Below are positions 14,362 to 23,662 of a DNA stretch of 34,356 nucleotides, piece by piece. Location of the stretch: NCBI GenBank assembly GCA_020435995.1, contig JAGQYO010000036.1, forward strand, positions 1 to 34,356. The letters run 5' to 3'. The stretch comes from Flavobacteriales bacterium (GTDB lineage: Bacteria > Bacteroidota > Bacteroidia > Flavobacteriales_G > Salibacteraceae). The notes beneath the pieces were generated by a model. It was not told the origin of the DNA, made no database searches, and was given only the letters and a program-made list of their open reading frames with translations. Position numbers and translations under genes: made by a program. Position 1 is the stretch's first letter. The number at the start of each line of letters is the position of its first letter.

Positions 14362-15666
14362 CTAACTCAAAATATGCATCCGCTCAGAATCCATTTTGAT
14401 AAAAGTAAAAAGCAAAATGGTGAACGCCCATAAGCTCGACCCACCATAAGAAAAGAAGGGCAGTGGAATACCAATAACAGGCGCGAGTCCGATAGTCATG
14501 CCGATGTTGATAGCCAAATGAAAAAAGAATATGGAAGCCACACAATAGCCATAAATCCTTGAAAATTTTGACCGTTGCCGTTCGGCTAAAATAATGATAC
14601 GAAACAGCATCACTAAAAACAAAACAATAACCACCAAACTCCCCATAAATCCCCACTCTTCGCCTACCGTACAAAAAATAAAATCGGTACTTTGTTCAGG
14701 CACAAAATTGAATTTGGTTTGGGTACCTTGTAAAAACCCTTTTCCAAATGTTCCTCCCGATCCGATGGCTATCATCGATTGATGTACATTATATCCAGCT
14801 CCGGTCGGGTCCGATTGAATCCCTAATAATTCATTGATTCGAGCCTGCTGATGCGGTTTGAGTACATTGTTAAAAGCGAAGTCCACTAGGTAGATATATC
14901 CTGCAATAAAAATAAAAACAGCAGCCAAGGCTATTCTAATCCCCTTAACTTTCTGAAACAAATAATACAGTGTAAGACAGATGATTCCGATCACAATAAT
15001 CATGGTAACATGCCCATTGATAACCAAATTGAAGGGCAACTCAAACGTAGTGTTGTTGAGCAAAAGCGCTAGTACAAAAAGCGCAGCAGCAGCCAAACCA
15101 AATAGCAATATGTTGCCCGAAAGCCCTTCTCGGTACATCACAAAAATAAAGGCAGCATACACCAATACCGACCCAGTATCAGGTTGAAGCATAATTAATG
15201 CTGCGGGAAGAATGAGTATAAGAAATGCCTTCACACGTGTAAAAAACCCTTGAAACTTTTTGCCCAAATTGCTCAAATAAAAAGTGAGCGCTAAGGCTGT
15301 TCCATACTTGGCAATCTCAGATGGTTGAAAAGAAAAACTTCCAAGGGTGTACCATGATTTTGCACCCTTTATTTCTGTACCAAAGAATAAAACCCCGACT
15401 AAAAGAAGCATACAAAACCCATAAATAGGATAGGCCAATCTGGTAAAAAATCGAGGATCTAACATCATCACTACCCATATCATAGCATAGGAAGTAACAA
15501 TCCAAATAACCTGCTTTCCATACGACTGACTCATGTCGAAAATAGATTGGTGTTCCTCGTTGTAGGTGGCCGCGTATATGTTGAACCAGCCCATCAGCAC
15601 CAAAGCTGTAAACGTCCAAAACAGCACCCAATCGATATTTTGTATGATGCTATTTTTTGCCCTCAT
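14362..15666 (-). CDS. rodA: Rod shape-determining glycosyltransferase RodA (SEDS family)
   Basis: 434 residues with about ten membrane segments. SEDS landmarks are GAKSWYTLGSFSFQPSE (101-117), LQPDTGS (160-166), SDPTGAGYNVHQSMIAIGSGG in the large periplasmic loop, PEQSTDFIF, and the C-terminal PFFSYGGSSLW. It polymerises lipid II glycan strands in the elongasome with PBP2. The gene overlaps the 3' end of mrdA by 17 bases (15650-15666), the usual rodA-mrdA pairing. It is longer than E. coli RodA (about 370), mostly through extra residues between LLNNTTFELP and the large periplasmic loop, as in many Bacteroidota RodA proteins. Last gene of the mre operon. No clear terminator was seen in the 131 bases before the convergent Nfu gene. 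Confidence 0.94.
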   Translation of the reverse strand: MRAKNSIIQNIDWVLFWTFTALVLMGWFNIYAATYNEEHQSIFDMSQSYGKQVIWIVTSYAMIWVVMMLDPRFFTRLAYPIYGFCMLLLVGVLFFGTEIKGAKSWYTLGSFSFQPSEIAKYGTALALTFYLSNLGKKFQGFFTRVKAFLILILPAALIMLQPDTGSVLVYAAFIFVMYREGLSGNILLFGLAAAALFVLALLLNNTTFELPFNLVINGHVTMIIVIGIICLTLYYLFQKVKGIRIALAAVFIFIAGYIYLVDFAFNNVLKPHQQARINELLGIQSDPTGAGYNVHQSMIAIGSGGTFGKGFLQGTQTKFNFVPEQSTDFIFCTVGEEWGFMGSLVVIVLFLVMLFRIIILAERQRSKFSRIYGYCVASIFFFHLAINIGMTIGLAPVIGIPLPFFSYGGSSLWAFTILLFTFIKMDSERMHILS

Positions 15667-17479
15667 AAATGTCTAAAAATATGGCATCTGTAATGCGCTT
15701 TTCCTTATCTAATCGTTTGATTTCACCAGTAAGATATTGCTCAATCATAAGACTTGCAATCGGCGCGGCCCAAGTTCCCCCAAAATCCGAATATTCGACG
15801 TACACTGCAATGGCTATTTTTGGGTCATCCATTGGAGCAAAGGCAATAAAAACAGAGTGATCGGGCCATTTATCATTTTGTACTGTTCCCGTTTTTCCAC
15901 ATACTATTATGCTGTCTATTCGAGCTCGCCTCGCGGTTCCACCAGCTTCGTTAACCACTTTATACATCGCTTCGGTTACAGGCTCAAAATATTTAGCATC
16001 AACATCCGTTTCATTTTTAGTAGTGAATTCAGTCCTTTTAACCGAATCCCGTCCAATGGATTTTATCAAGTGTGGGGTATAAAAATATCCTTTGTTGGCG
16101 ATGATCGCAGCGAGATTGGCCATTTGAATGGGCACTACTAACATCTCCCCTTCTCCAATACTGTTGGAGTAAATGGTAGAAAATGCCCACCGTCTTTCTC
16201 CATACCATCGGTTGTAGTATTCTACCCCGGGCACCAAACCCTTTTTAATGTTGGGCAAATCAGTTTTCAATTCAACTCCAAACCCAAATTGCTTCACCCT
16301 CCTTTGCCATATATCCACACCGTAAGCCGCATCCCGAAATATGTTATCGTATTTGCCGCGTTGAACTAACTTTTTGTACACGTTCCAAAAATATGGGTTG
16401 CAAGAGTGTTGAATAGCCCCTACCAAATCGTCGTAAGAATGTGAACCATGACAGTTAATAATACCTCGGTTGCAGTGAAATCTGGTGTTTTCGGTAATTA
16501 CCCCTTCATCCAAGGCTACCAAGGACTGAACAATTTTAAAAATAGAACCAGGCCGGTACTGCGCATTTATGGCGCGATTAAAAAGTGGATTCAGTGAATC
16601 ATTCGCTTGCAAAGCCTTGTAGTTCTCATTTCTTGGCCTTCCTACAAGTAAGTTTGGATCATAACTAGGAGCAGTAATCATAGCCAATATTTCGCCTGTT
16701 TTGGGTTCAATGGCAACTATACTTCCCCTTTTATTTTGCATTAATTTTTCACCATAAACCTGCAAATCCCGATCAATGGTACTGATCAAGTTCTCTCCCG
16801 AAATAGGCAGTGTATCATATTCACCATCAGAGAAGCTACCTTTCACCCTGTTGTGTACATCCACCATTTGAACCCGAACACCACGCACACCTCGAAGTTC
16901 TTTTTCATATTCTTTTTCAAGGCCCAACTTTCCCACATAATCGCCCATGCGGTAATAAGAATCCTTGTCTAAATCACTTGGATTCACCTCTGAGATATAC
17001 CCAAGAATATTGGCAGCTACAGATTCTGGGTACTTTCTCAAGGTTCTTTTTTCACCATAAAACCCAGGATATTGGTAGAGCTTTTCACTAATTTCTGCCC
17101 ATTGGTCGGCCGGTATCTGTTTTTCAAATACGGATGCTTTGTAACGGCTAAACTTTTTGGCTTTCGCCATTTTATTGTCAAAGGTGGTATCAACAATTCC
17201 CAATAGCTCACAAAAGGATGCGGTGTCAATTACCCCTACCTGCCTTGGGATTACCATGAGGTCGTAGGCTGCTTCATTGTAAACCAATAATTGGCCATGC
17301 CGGTCGTATACTAAGCCCCGAACGGGATATTGAGGCACCCTTCTAAGGGCTTGGTTGTTAGCTGATAACTCATACGACTCATCAACAACTTGAATGTAGA
17401 AAAGACGGCCCACAAAGATGAGGCATACGGTAAAAAATATACCTAATATGACGAATTTTCTATCCTCAAAGGGATTCAT
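15650..17479 (-). CDS. mrdA: Penicillin-binding protein 2 (peptidoglycan DD-transpeptidase)
   Basis: 609 residues. An N-terminal membrane anchor (about 9-30) precedes the pedestal/dimerisation region (RRVPQYPVRGLVYDRHGQLL near 46-66) and the transpeptidase domain from about 250. The three active-site motifs are all present: S312-I-F-K315 (nucleophile Ser), S359-C-N361 and K529-T-G-T532. It cross-links peptidoglycan during side-wall growth and works with RodA, encoded directly downstream. The gene overlaps mreD by 4 bases (17476-17479). Length is close to E. coli PBP2 (633). It is anchored in the inner membrane with the catalytic domain in the periplasm. Confidence 0.95.
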   Translation of the reverse strand: MNPFEDRKFVILGIFFTVCLIFVGRLFYIQVVDESYELSANNQALRRVPQYPVRGLVYDRHGQLLVYNEAAYDLMVIPRQVGVIDTASFCELLGIVDTTFDNKMAKAKKFSRYKASVFEKQIPADQWAEISEKLYQYPGFYGEKRTLRKYPESVAANILGYISEVNPSDLDKDSYYRMGDYVGKLGLEKEYEKELRGVRGVRVQMVDVHNRVKGSFSDGEYDTLPISGENLISTIDRDLQVYGEKLMQNKRGSIVAIEPKTGEILAMITAPSYDPNLLVGRPRNENYKALQANDSLNPLFNRAINAQYRPGSIFKIVQSLVALDEGVITENTRFHCNRGIINCHGSHSYDDLVGAIQHSCNPYFWNVYKKLVQRGKYDNIFRDAAYGVDIWQRRVKQFGFGVELKTDLPNIKKGLVPGVEYYNRWYGERRWAFSTIYSNSIGEGEMLVVPIQMANLAAIIANKGYFYTPHLIKSIGRDSVKRTEFTTKNETDVDAKYFEPVTEAMYKVVNEAGGTARRARIDSIIVCGKTGTVQNDKWPDHSVFIAFAPMDDPKIAIAVYVEYSDFGGTWAAPIASLMIEQYLTGEIKRLDKEKRITDAIFLDIYEGKK

Positions 17480-17994
17480 TGACTGCGTTTTTTACTATAC
17501 GTGAGCAGTTGGGATAGGATGATTAGCACAAAAGTAAAAACTGTACTTAAAATTATTCTGACTAGTGTAAACAGAAATTCTTCAAACCTGAAAGCTTCAA
17601 TAAAAAAGAGGAAAAAGTGATGTAAAAACGTGAGCACAAAAGCATAGGTAACAAACCAGCTAATTCCCATTTGAGAAAGGTTGGGTGTTACTCCGAAAAC
17701 ATATCCATCTCGTGGCGCTAAAATCCGAAGTGTATAGTGTCTCACAAATGCTAGAAACACGCTAGCTGATGTATGTATACCCCATGATTGTGAAAATAAG
17801 TCTACAGATAAACCAAGTAAAAATCCAATTCCCAACACCCCAATTGGGTTTACCTCAATGGGTAAAAGCAGGATAACTAAAACATATAAATAAGGTGAAG
17901 CAAAGCCAAATAATTCAACTTGATTAAGAATAATTCCTTGAAGCAATACCAAGAAAATAAACCTGACTATATTCTGAAATATTTGATTAATCAT
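17476..17994 (-). CDS. mreD: Rod shape-determining protein MreD
   Basis: 172 residues, mostly hydrophobic, with about five membrane helices (clear segments near 8-28, 33-62, 70-90, 105-130, 140-165). MreD diverges strongly in sequence, so the call rests on size, topology and position between mreC and mrdA. The family-like stretch PYLYVLVILLLPIEVNPIG, then GFLLGLSVDLFSQSWGIHTSASVFLAFVRHYTLRIL, is characteristic of Bacteroidota MreD. It is part of the elongasome membrane complex linking MreC to PBP2/RodA. It overlaps mreC by 8 bases and mrdA by 4 bases. Confidence 0.9.
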   Translation of the reverse strand: MINQIFQNIVRFIFLVLLQGIILNQVELFGFASPYLYVLVILLLPIEVNPIGVLGIGFLLGLSVDLFSQSWGIHTSASVFLAFVRHYTLRILAPRDGYVFGVTPNLSQMGISWFVTYAFVLTFLHHFFLFFIEAFRFEEFLFTLVRIILSTVFTFVLIILSQLLTYSKKRSQ

Positions 17995-18826
17995 CGGCTT
18001 CTGTTTCGGCTTCTAATTCAAGATTTGTTTGCTCGAACTTCATTTTATTTCTAACCACATAAACATAACCCAGCTTATTAAAGTCAACAGATAACCTCAC
18101 TGTTATGTTATAAAAATCAGTTCCTGGAATATCTTCAAACTCCTTGATGGTGCCTATCAAAATATCAGGGGGAAACACAGTTCCAGAGCCTCTGGTATCT
18201 AATGAATCTCCGATTTTTATACTAACGTGGTGAGGAATATCTTTAAGCTGTGCTTCACGAGGGTTTGTTCCATTCCAAGTAAGAATTCCAAAGTAGGAAC
18301 TTCCCCTCAATTTTGCACTCACTTTAAAATCCTTGTGCAGCAGCGAAATCACCGACGCGTAGTTTTTTGAAGTTGCTTTTACTATTCCCACAACCCCAGC
18401 ATCGCTTATCACGCCCATTTGAGGTTCCACGCTAAATTCACTACCAGCATTAATAGTAATATAATTGTTGCGTTTACCTACAGTAGAGTTAATGGCTTTA
18501 GCATGTAAATATTCGTATTGCTCTAAGTGGGCCGAATCATTAAAATATACTACTCCAGGCCTCAATGAAAAATAAGATGACTGCTGTTGTGAGCGAAGCC
18601 GAGAGTTTTCAGCGGCAAGTTGCTCATTTACATTTTTTAGTTCAAGGTATTCTGTAATTTCATTCACCATATTGAATGCACCACCGCTCACCTCATTAGC
18701 AAAACCTAAAAAATTGGCCCTGTGAAATGTGTTGTATTGAATGATAATACCAATTGATAGCAGCTCGGCGAATAAAAAAACAAGCACCAATTGGTACCGC
18801 CAAAGGAACTCTATCAGGTTTCGCAC
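17987..18826 (-). CDS. mreC: Rod shape-determining protein MreC
   Basis: 279 residues. One N-terminal membrane anchor (about 10-30) is followed by a coiled coil (about 50-80; EITEYLELKNVNEQLAAENSRLRSQ) and a beta-rich periplasmic domain. Family landmarks are YITINAGSEFSVEPQMGVIS, GVVGIVKATSKNYASVISL and GTVFPPDILIGTI. MreC is the periplasmic scaffold that activates PBP2. A short acidic tail (ELEAETEADD) ends the protein. It starts 14 bases after the mreB stop and overlaps mreD by 8 bases. Confidence 0.94.
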   Translation of the reverse strand: MRNLIEFLWRYQLVLVFLFAELLSIGIIIQYNTFHRANFLGFANEVSGGAFNMVNEITEYLELKNVNEQLAAENSRLRSQQQSSYFSLRPGVVYFNDSAHLEQYEYLHAKAINSTVGKRNNYITINAGSEFSVEPQMGVISDAGVVGIVKATSKNYASVISLLHKDFKVSAKLRGSSYFGILTWNGTNPREAQLKDIPHHVSIKIGDSLDTRGSGTVFPPDILIGTIKEFEDIPGTDFYNITVRLSVDFNKLGYVYVVRNKMKFEQTNLELEAETEADD

Positions 18827-18840
18827 TTAATACTAACTAC

Positions 18841-19863
18841 TTATTTGATTAAGAAATTGAAATTATCAGCATTTTTCAATGCTATCCCTGTGCCTCTGGC
18901 TACAGCCCGAAGTGGATCCTCAGCAACATGTACTGGTAGTTTCGTTTTCATACTAATTCGCTTATCCAACCCTCTTAACATAGAACCACCACCGGCGAGG
19001 TAAATTCCTGTTTTATAAATATCTGCACTCAATTCGGGAGGCGTCATTTCGAGAGCAGAAAGAATTGCCTCTTCAATTTTTGAAATCGACTTGTCTAAAG
19101 CGTGAGCAATTTCCACATAGGAAACGTGAATTTCCTTCGGAATACCAGTCATCAAATCTCGGCCGTGTACGGCGTAGTCATCTGGTGGGTTGTCCAACTC
19201 TGGAAGGGCGGCCCCCACTTCAATTTTGATTCGTTCCGCAGTTCTTTCCCCTATGAGAATGTTATGTTGCCTACGCAAATAATCCTCTATATCCGATGTA
19301 AATTCATCACCGGCTACTCTTATAGATTTATCACAAACGATTCCTCCAAGGGCAATAACGGCAATTTCAGAAGTTCCACCGCCGATATCAATAATCATGT
19401 TACCCATGGGCTCCTCCACATCAATACCAATTCCTATAGCCGCTGCCATAGGTTCAAATATCAAATACACCTCTTTGGCACCAGCATGTTCCGCCGAGTC
19501 CTTTACAGCTCGCTTTTCCACTTCGGTAATTCCAGAAGGAATACATATAACCATTTTGAGAGATGGCTGAAATAACCTGCGGCCCGGGTTAATCATTTTG
19601 ATCATCCCTTTAATCATGTGCTCAGCCGCGTGAAAGTCAGCTATTACACCATCTTTCAAAGGCCTAATGGTTTTGATATTCTCATGTGTTTTTCCATGCA
19701 TTTGCATGGCCTGCTTACCTACAGCGATAAACCGCTGTGAAATACGATCTTGAGCTACAATCGAAGGCTCATCAACCACCACCTTGTCGTTGTGAATAAT
19801 AAGCGTATTGGCCGTACCTAAATCAATTGCAATTTCTTGGGTAAAAAAATCAAACAAGCCCAT
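18841..19863 (-). CDS. mreB: Actin-like cell-shape protein MreB
   Basis: 340 residues, normal MreB length. The actin-fold phosphate loops are DLGTANTLI (15-23) and MIIDIGGGTSEIAVI. LAGGGSMLRGLDKRI marks the adenosine site. It forms ATP-dependent filaments under the inner membrane that guide the elongasome encoded downstream. A clear Shine-Dalgarno AAAGGAG lies 7 bases before the ATG, unusual in this window and consistent with high expression. It follows purH by only 22 bases, so it is probably cotranscribed with it. Confidence 0.96.
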   Translation of the reverse strand: MGLFDFFTQEIAIDLGTANTLIIHNDKVVVDEPSIVAQDRISQRFIAVGKQAMQMHGKTHENIKTIRPLKDGVIADFHAAEHMIKGMIKMINPGRRLFQPSLKMVICIPSGITEVEKRAVKDSAEHAGAKEVYLIFEPMAAAIGIGIDVEEPMGNMIIDIGGGTSEIAVIALGGIVCDKSIRVAGDEFTSDIEDYLRRQHNILIGERTAERIKIEVGAALPELDNPPDDYAVHGRDLMTGIPKEIHVSYVEIAHALDKSISKIEEAILSALEMTPPELSADIYKTGIYLAGGGSMLRGLDKRISMKTKLPVHVAEDPLRAVARGTGIALKNADNFNFLIK

Positions 19864-19870
19864 TTATAGT

Positions 19871-19877
19871 CTCCTTT
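19871..19877 (-). promoter_or_regulatory. Ribosome binding site AAAGGAG of mreB
   Basis: AAAGGAG on the minus strand with a 7-base spacer to the mreB ATG (19863). One of the few strong Shine-Dalgarno sites in the window. Confidence 0.6.
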
Positions 19878-19885
19878 ATTTTGTC

Positions 19886-21415
19886 TTAATGTTTAAAATG
19901 TCGAGTACCGGTAAGGACCATTGCCATCCCGTTAGCATCACAATAATCTATACTTTCTTGATCCTTAATTGATCCGCCTGGCTGAATCACCGCGTGAATT
20001 CCTTCATTATGTGCAATTTCCACGCAATCGGGAAAAGGAAAAAACGCATCAGAAGCCATCACGGCACCATTTAAATCGAAGTTAAATGACTTTGCCTTGT
20101 GAATCGCTTGGCGCAGCGCATCAACTCTACTTGTTTGGCCAGTACCGCTAGCCAGAAGTTGACCACCCTTGGCCAGTACAATCGTATTGGACTTGGTGTG
20201 CTTTACCAATTTATTTGCAAAAAGCAGGTCTTTAATCTCATCGTTGGTTGGTGTAACCTTGGTGCATGTTCGAAGGTCGTTGGCCGTTTCCGTTTTAGCA
20301 TCGCGATCTTGAACCAAATACCCATTCAAAATGCTTCTTACCGTCGTAGTAGGGAGTTCCGTTTCCTTTCTTTTAAGAATAATTCGATTCTTTTTCTGCA
20401 TCAACAACTCCAAAGCGTCGTCGCTATAAGAAGGGGCAATTATTACTTCAAAAAACAATTTTTGGATCTCTGCCGAAACTTCTGAATCTATTTCCTTATT
20501 ACAAATCAAAATCCCACCAAAAGCAGAAACTGGATCAGCCGCCAATGCATCATTCCAAGCTGATAGCACCGATTTTCTTGTTGCCAATCCGCAGGCATTG
20601 TTATGCTTTAAAATGGCGAATGTAGGTGGCTCATGTTTAAAGTCCTCCATCAATGCCACTGCCGCATCTACGTCGAGTAGGTTGTTGTATGACAATTCTT
20701 TGCCGTGCAATTTTTCGAGAATCTCATCAAGGTCACCCATAAAGGAACCCGATTGATGCGGATTTTCACCATATCGGAGTGTTTGGCCTTGGTCCATAGA
20801 AACCCGCAAATAATTCTGCCGAAAATCTCGATTGAAATAATTTGAAATGGCTGAATCGTAATTTGAAGAAACTTTGAAAGCCTCCAAGGCCAACTTTTTC
20901 CGGTCGGAGAGCTCCGTTGCACCTTGGTTTTGTGAAAGCAGTTCCAATAAGTCACCATACTGGTTTACCGAAGGAACAATAACTACATCCTTAAAATTTT
21001 TAGCTGCCGCTCTAATCAAGGATATTCCGCCAATATCTATTTTTTCAATTATGGCTTGCTCATCGTCGGTAGTTACTACTGTTTTTTCGAATGGGTATAA
21101 ATCGACTATTACAAGATCAATTTCCGGAATATCAAATTCTATTAATTGCTCTTGGTCCGCACCCAATTCTCTACGCGCCAAAATACCACCAAATACTTTT
21201 GGGTGAAGTGTTTTTACCCGACCACCTAGTATTGATGGATACGACGTTAAGTCCTCAACTCTTTTAACGGGAATACCCAAATTCTCAATAAATTCTTGGG
21301 TTCCTCCTGTGGAATAAATATCAATTCCTAAATCGTGAAGTTTATGAACAATTGGCTCCAACCCATCCTTACAGAAAACGGAAACCAATGCATGTTTTAT
21401 TCTTTTAATACTCAC
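19886..21415 (-). CDS. purH: Bifunctional AICAR formyltransferase / IMP cyclohydrolase
   Basis: 509 residues. The N-terminal MGS-like IMP cyclohydrolase domain (about 1-140; YSTGGTQEFIENLGIPV, GGRVKTLHPKVFGGIL) precedes the AICAR transformylase domain (about 145-509; the catalytic Lys-His in AILKHNNACGLA, SAFGGILICNKEID, and the C-terminal FPFPDCVEIAHNEGIHAVIQPGGS). It catalyses the last two steps of de novo IMP synthesis in the cytosol. It heads the run purH-mreB-mreC-mreD-mrdA-rodA, an arrangement I recognise from other Bacteroidota. No TAnnTTTG box was found in the roughly 100 bases before its ATG. Confidence 0.96.
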   Translation of the reverse strand: MSIKRIKHALVSVFCKDGLEPIVHKLHDLGIDIYSTGGTQEFIENLGIPVKRVEDLTSYPSILGGRVKTLHPKVFGGILARRELGADQEQLIEFDIPEIDLVIVDLYPFEKTVVTTDDEQAIIEKIDIGGISLIRAAAKNFKDVVIVPSVNQYGDLLELLSQNQGATELSDRKKLALEAFKVSSNYDSAISNYFNRDFRQNYLRVSMDQGQTLRYGENPHQSGSFMGDLDEILEKLHGKELSYNNLLDVDAAVALMEDFKHEPPTFAILKHNNACGLATRKSVLSAWNDALAADPVSAFGGILICNKEIDSEVSAEIQKLFFEVIIAPSYSDDALELLMQKKNRIILKRKETELPTTTVRSILNGYLVQDRDAKTETANDLRTCTKVTPTNDEIKDLLFANKLVKHTKSNTIVLAKGGQLLASGTGQTSRVDALRQAIHKAKSFNFDLNGAVMASDAFFPFPDCVEIAHNEGIHAVIQPGGSIKDQESIDYCDANGMAMVLTGTRHFKH

Positions 21416-21640
21416 CTTGTTTGAATCTTGTACTCAGATTAGCACAACACCTTGTCTATTACCAATTAACACAATCTCATAACCCGCTCACTATAAGGGT
21501 TTTGATGTATTTTTTTAAGGTGAAAGATAAATGCCCTGCATTCTATGCAATTTTAGCAATAAACCACCGCCATTACAACGCGTAAATCACCGAAAATCAA
21601 CAATGTTGATAAAAGAATTCTATTGTTTAAAACGTTAGAA
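21416..21640. other. Intergenic region between the PurF-like gene and purH, with a small palindrome
   Basis: 225 bases with no credible gene. A palindrome ATCAACAATGTTGAT lies at 21596-21610, followed on the minus strand by TTT. It could be a weak terminator for the PurF-like gene or a protein site. The purH promoter should lie here or upstream but is not obvious. Confidence 0.4.
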
Positions 21641-23542
21641 TTAATACGCCCTTTCTCGGCTGCCTTCGTAATACAAAACGAAGGCTTTATTCACCACCCG
21701 AGTGCCCCCCGGCGTGGGGAAATTTCCTGTAAAATACCAATCCCCTTTGTGATTTGGGCAAGCCTTATGCAACCCTTCAATGGTCTGAAATATAATCTCA
21801 ATTTCTGCATTGCAATCTTCGGGCGTTACCATTTCACTTATCTTTTCAGAAATCTGCTCTGCCGTAAAAGGGGAATAAATTTCCTTTACCACATTTATTT
21901 GGTCTCGCATGGGTAGTTCCAGTTGCGCCTTTGCCTTTTTATAAACCTCCTTTATAAGTGATTCTTTTCCAGTAGCCCACAACAAATCAATAGCCGCCCT
22001 AAATGCAATAAAATCTCCCATTCGTGCCATGTCTATTCCATAACAGTCTGGATACCGAATTTGGGGCGCAGAACTTACTATCAGAATTTTTTTAGGACCG
22101 AGTCTATCTAGCATTCTAATAATTGACTTTTTGAGTGTAGTACCCCTTACGATAGAATCATCAATCACAACGATATTATCCACATCGCGTTTAACCAGCC
22201 CGTATGTTACATCATAAACATGGGCTACCAATTCATCTCGGTCATCATCTTGGGTAATAAAAGTGCGAAGTTTCACATCCTTAATTGCCAATTTTTCTAC
22301 CCTTACATTGCGAGATAATATCTTTTCTATAGCCTCCTCATTAGCCTTGGCTCCGAGTTTTAATAGCTCTTCTTTTTTCCATTTATTCAGCTCATTCTCC
22401 AGCCCATTGAGCATGCCATAAAAGGAAGTTTCAGCCGTGTTGGGAATAAACGAGAATACTGTGTTGTCAATGTCGTGATTTACGGATTTAAGAATCTGAG
22501 GTGTGAGCGATCGTCCTAATTCCTTTCTTTCCTGATAGATGTCTAAATCACTACCTCGTGAAAAATAAATTCGTTCAAAAGAACAAGCCGTTATTTTATC
22601 GCTTTTTCGAATTTCTTCTTCGCCTACCTTACCGCTTTCTTTTATAATGAGTGCATTTCCTGGTGTTAGCTCTTTGATTTGGCCCACCTTTAAATTAAAT
22701 GCCGTTTGAATCGCTGGGCGCTCCGAAGCAACAACAACTACCTCATCATCTTGGTAGTAAAATGCAGGACGAATTCCATTTGGATCTCTAAGTACAAATG
22801 CATCACCGTGACCAACTAGCCCGCACATAACATACCCGCCGTCGAAATCTTCAGCCGCATTGCGCAGCACACGACCTAAGTTCAGTGTGTCTATGATTTT
22901 CTGCGTGATTTCTCGGTTGCTATAACCTAGCATTTTGTGCTTGCGGAAAATTTCTTCATTTTCAACATCCAAAAAATGGCCAATTTTTTCTAGTACTGTA
23001 ACCGTATCTGCTTTTTGTTTAGGATGCTGCCCTAGATTTATCAAAAGATCAAATTGCTCATCAACATTAGTCATATTAAAATTTCCGGCAACAACCAAAT
23101 TCCTTGTTTTCCAGTTATTTTGCCTTAAGAATGGATGACAAGCTTCAATGCTGTTTTTACCATAAGTACCGTAGCGAAGATGGCCTAAAAACAATTCGCC
23201 ACTAAATGGGACGTTCTCTTTTAGCCAATATGGGTCTTTGGATTTATCGAGCTGCGTACCTATACGCTCCGAAATACTTGAATGAATATATCGAAAAAGA
23301 TCTTGAATAGGTTGTTTGTCAACCGAGCGATAGCGAGATATATAACGTTTTCCTGGCTCTATCCCTAGCTTTATGTTGGCTATACCAGCTCCATCCTGAC
23401 CTCGATTGTGCTGTTTTTCCATCAACAAATACATTTTGTTGAGACCATAGTAGGGGGTTCCGTACTTTTTTACATAGAAATCGAGTGGTTTTAGTAGTCT
23501 TACGAGAGCCACACCGCACTCGTGTTTTATGAAATCACTCAT
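21641..23542 (-). CDS. Long amidophosphoribosyltransferase-like protein (PurF family)
   Basis: 633 residues, clearly longer than classical PurF (about 470-510). The N-terminal Ntn-hydrolase glutaminase domain has its nucleophile Cys at position 9 (HECGVAL), preceded by a short propeptide as in PurF precursors. QHNRGQDGAGIAN (44-56), HLRYGTYGKNS (121-131) and GNFNMTN are the expected glutamine-site motifs. The phosphoribosyltransferase domain has the PRPP loop VVIDDSIVRGTTL (458-470). Extra length lies in several insertions (about 60-110, 165-225 and 375-430). It should transfer ammonia from glutamine to PRPP, the first step of purine synthesis. Bacteroidota carry such a roughly 630-residue form, sometimes beside a standard PurF. 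Whether it is the only PurF here cannot be seen. Confidence 0.85.
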   Translation of the reverse strand: MSDFIKHECGVALVRLLKPLDFYVKKYGTPYYGLNKMYLLMEKQHNRGQDGAGIANIKLGIEPGKRYISRYRSVDKQPIQDLFRYIHSSISERIGTQLDKSKDPYWLKENVPFSGELFLGHLRYGTYGKNSIEACHPFLRQNNWKTRNLVVAGNFNMTNVDEQFDLLINLGQHPKQKADTVTVLEKIGHFLDVENEEIFRKHKMLGYSNREITQKIIDTLNLGRVLRNAAEDFDGGYVMCGLVGHGDAFVLRDPNGIRPAFYYQDDEVVVVASERPAIQTAFNLKVGQIKELTPGNALIIKESGKVGEEEIRKSDKITACSFERIYFSRGSDLDIYQERKELGRSLTPQILKSVNHDIDNTVFSFIPNTAETSFYGMLNGLENELNKWKKEELLKLGAKANEEAIEKILSRNVRVEKLAIKDVKLRTFITQDDDRDELVAHVYDVTYGLVKRDVDNIVVIDDSIVRGTTLKKSIIRMLDRLGPKKILIVSSAPQIRYPDCYGIDMARMGDFIAFRAAIDLLWATGKESLIKEVYKKAKAQLELPMRDQINVVKEIYSPFTAEQISEKISEMVTPEDCNAEIEIIFQTIEGLHKACPNHKGDWYFTGNFPTPGGTRVVNKAFVLYYEGSRERAY

Positions 23543-23572
23543 ATAAAAAGATACGTGCTTTTATTAGGCCGA

Positions 23573-23580
23573 CAAAGATA
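23573..23580 (-). promoter_or_regulatory. Bacteroidota -7 promoter box TATCTTTG
   Basis: An exact TAnnTTTG match on the minus strand, 31 bases before the ATG at 23542 of the PurF-like gene. A TTTC in place of TTTG lies at roughly the -33 position. Confidence 0.5.
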
Positions 23581-23662
23581 CTTTTTTGACTAGAATTGAA
23601 AGTGTTCTATTTATGACAGCTTTGAATTTTTATTTTCATTTTTGGACAAAGCAAAAAATATC

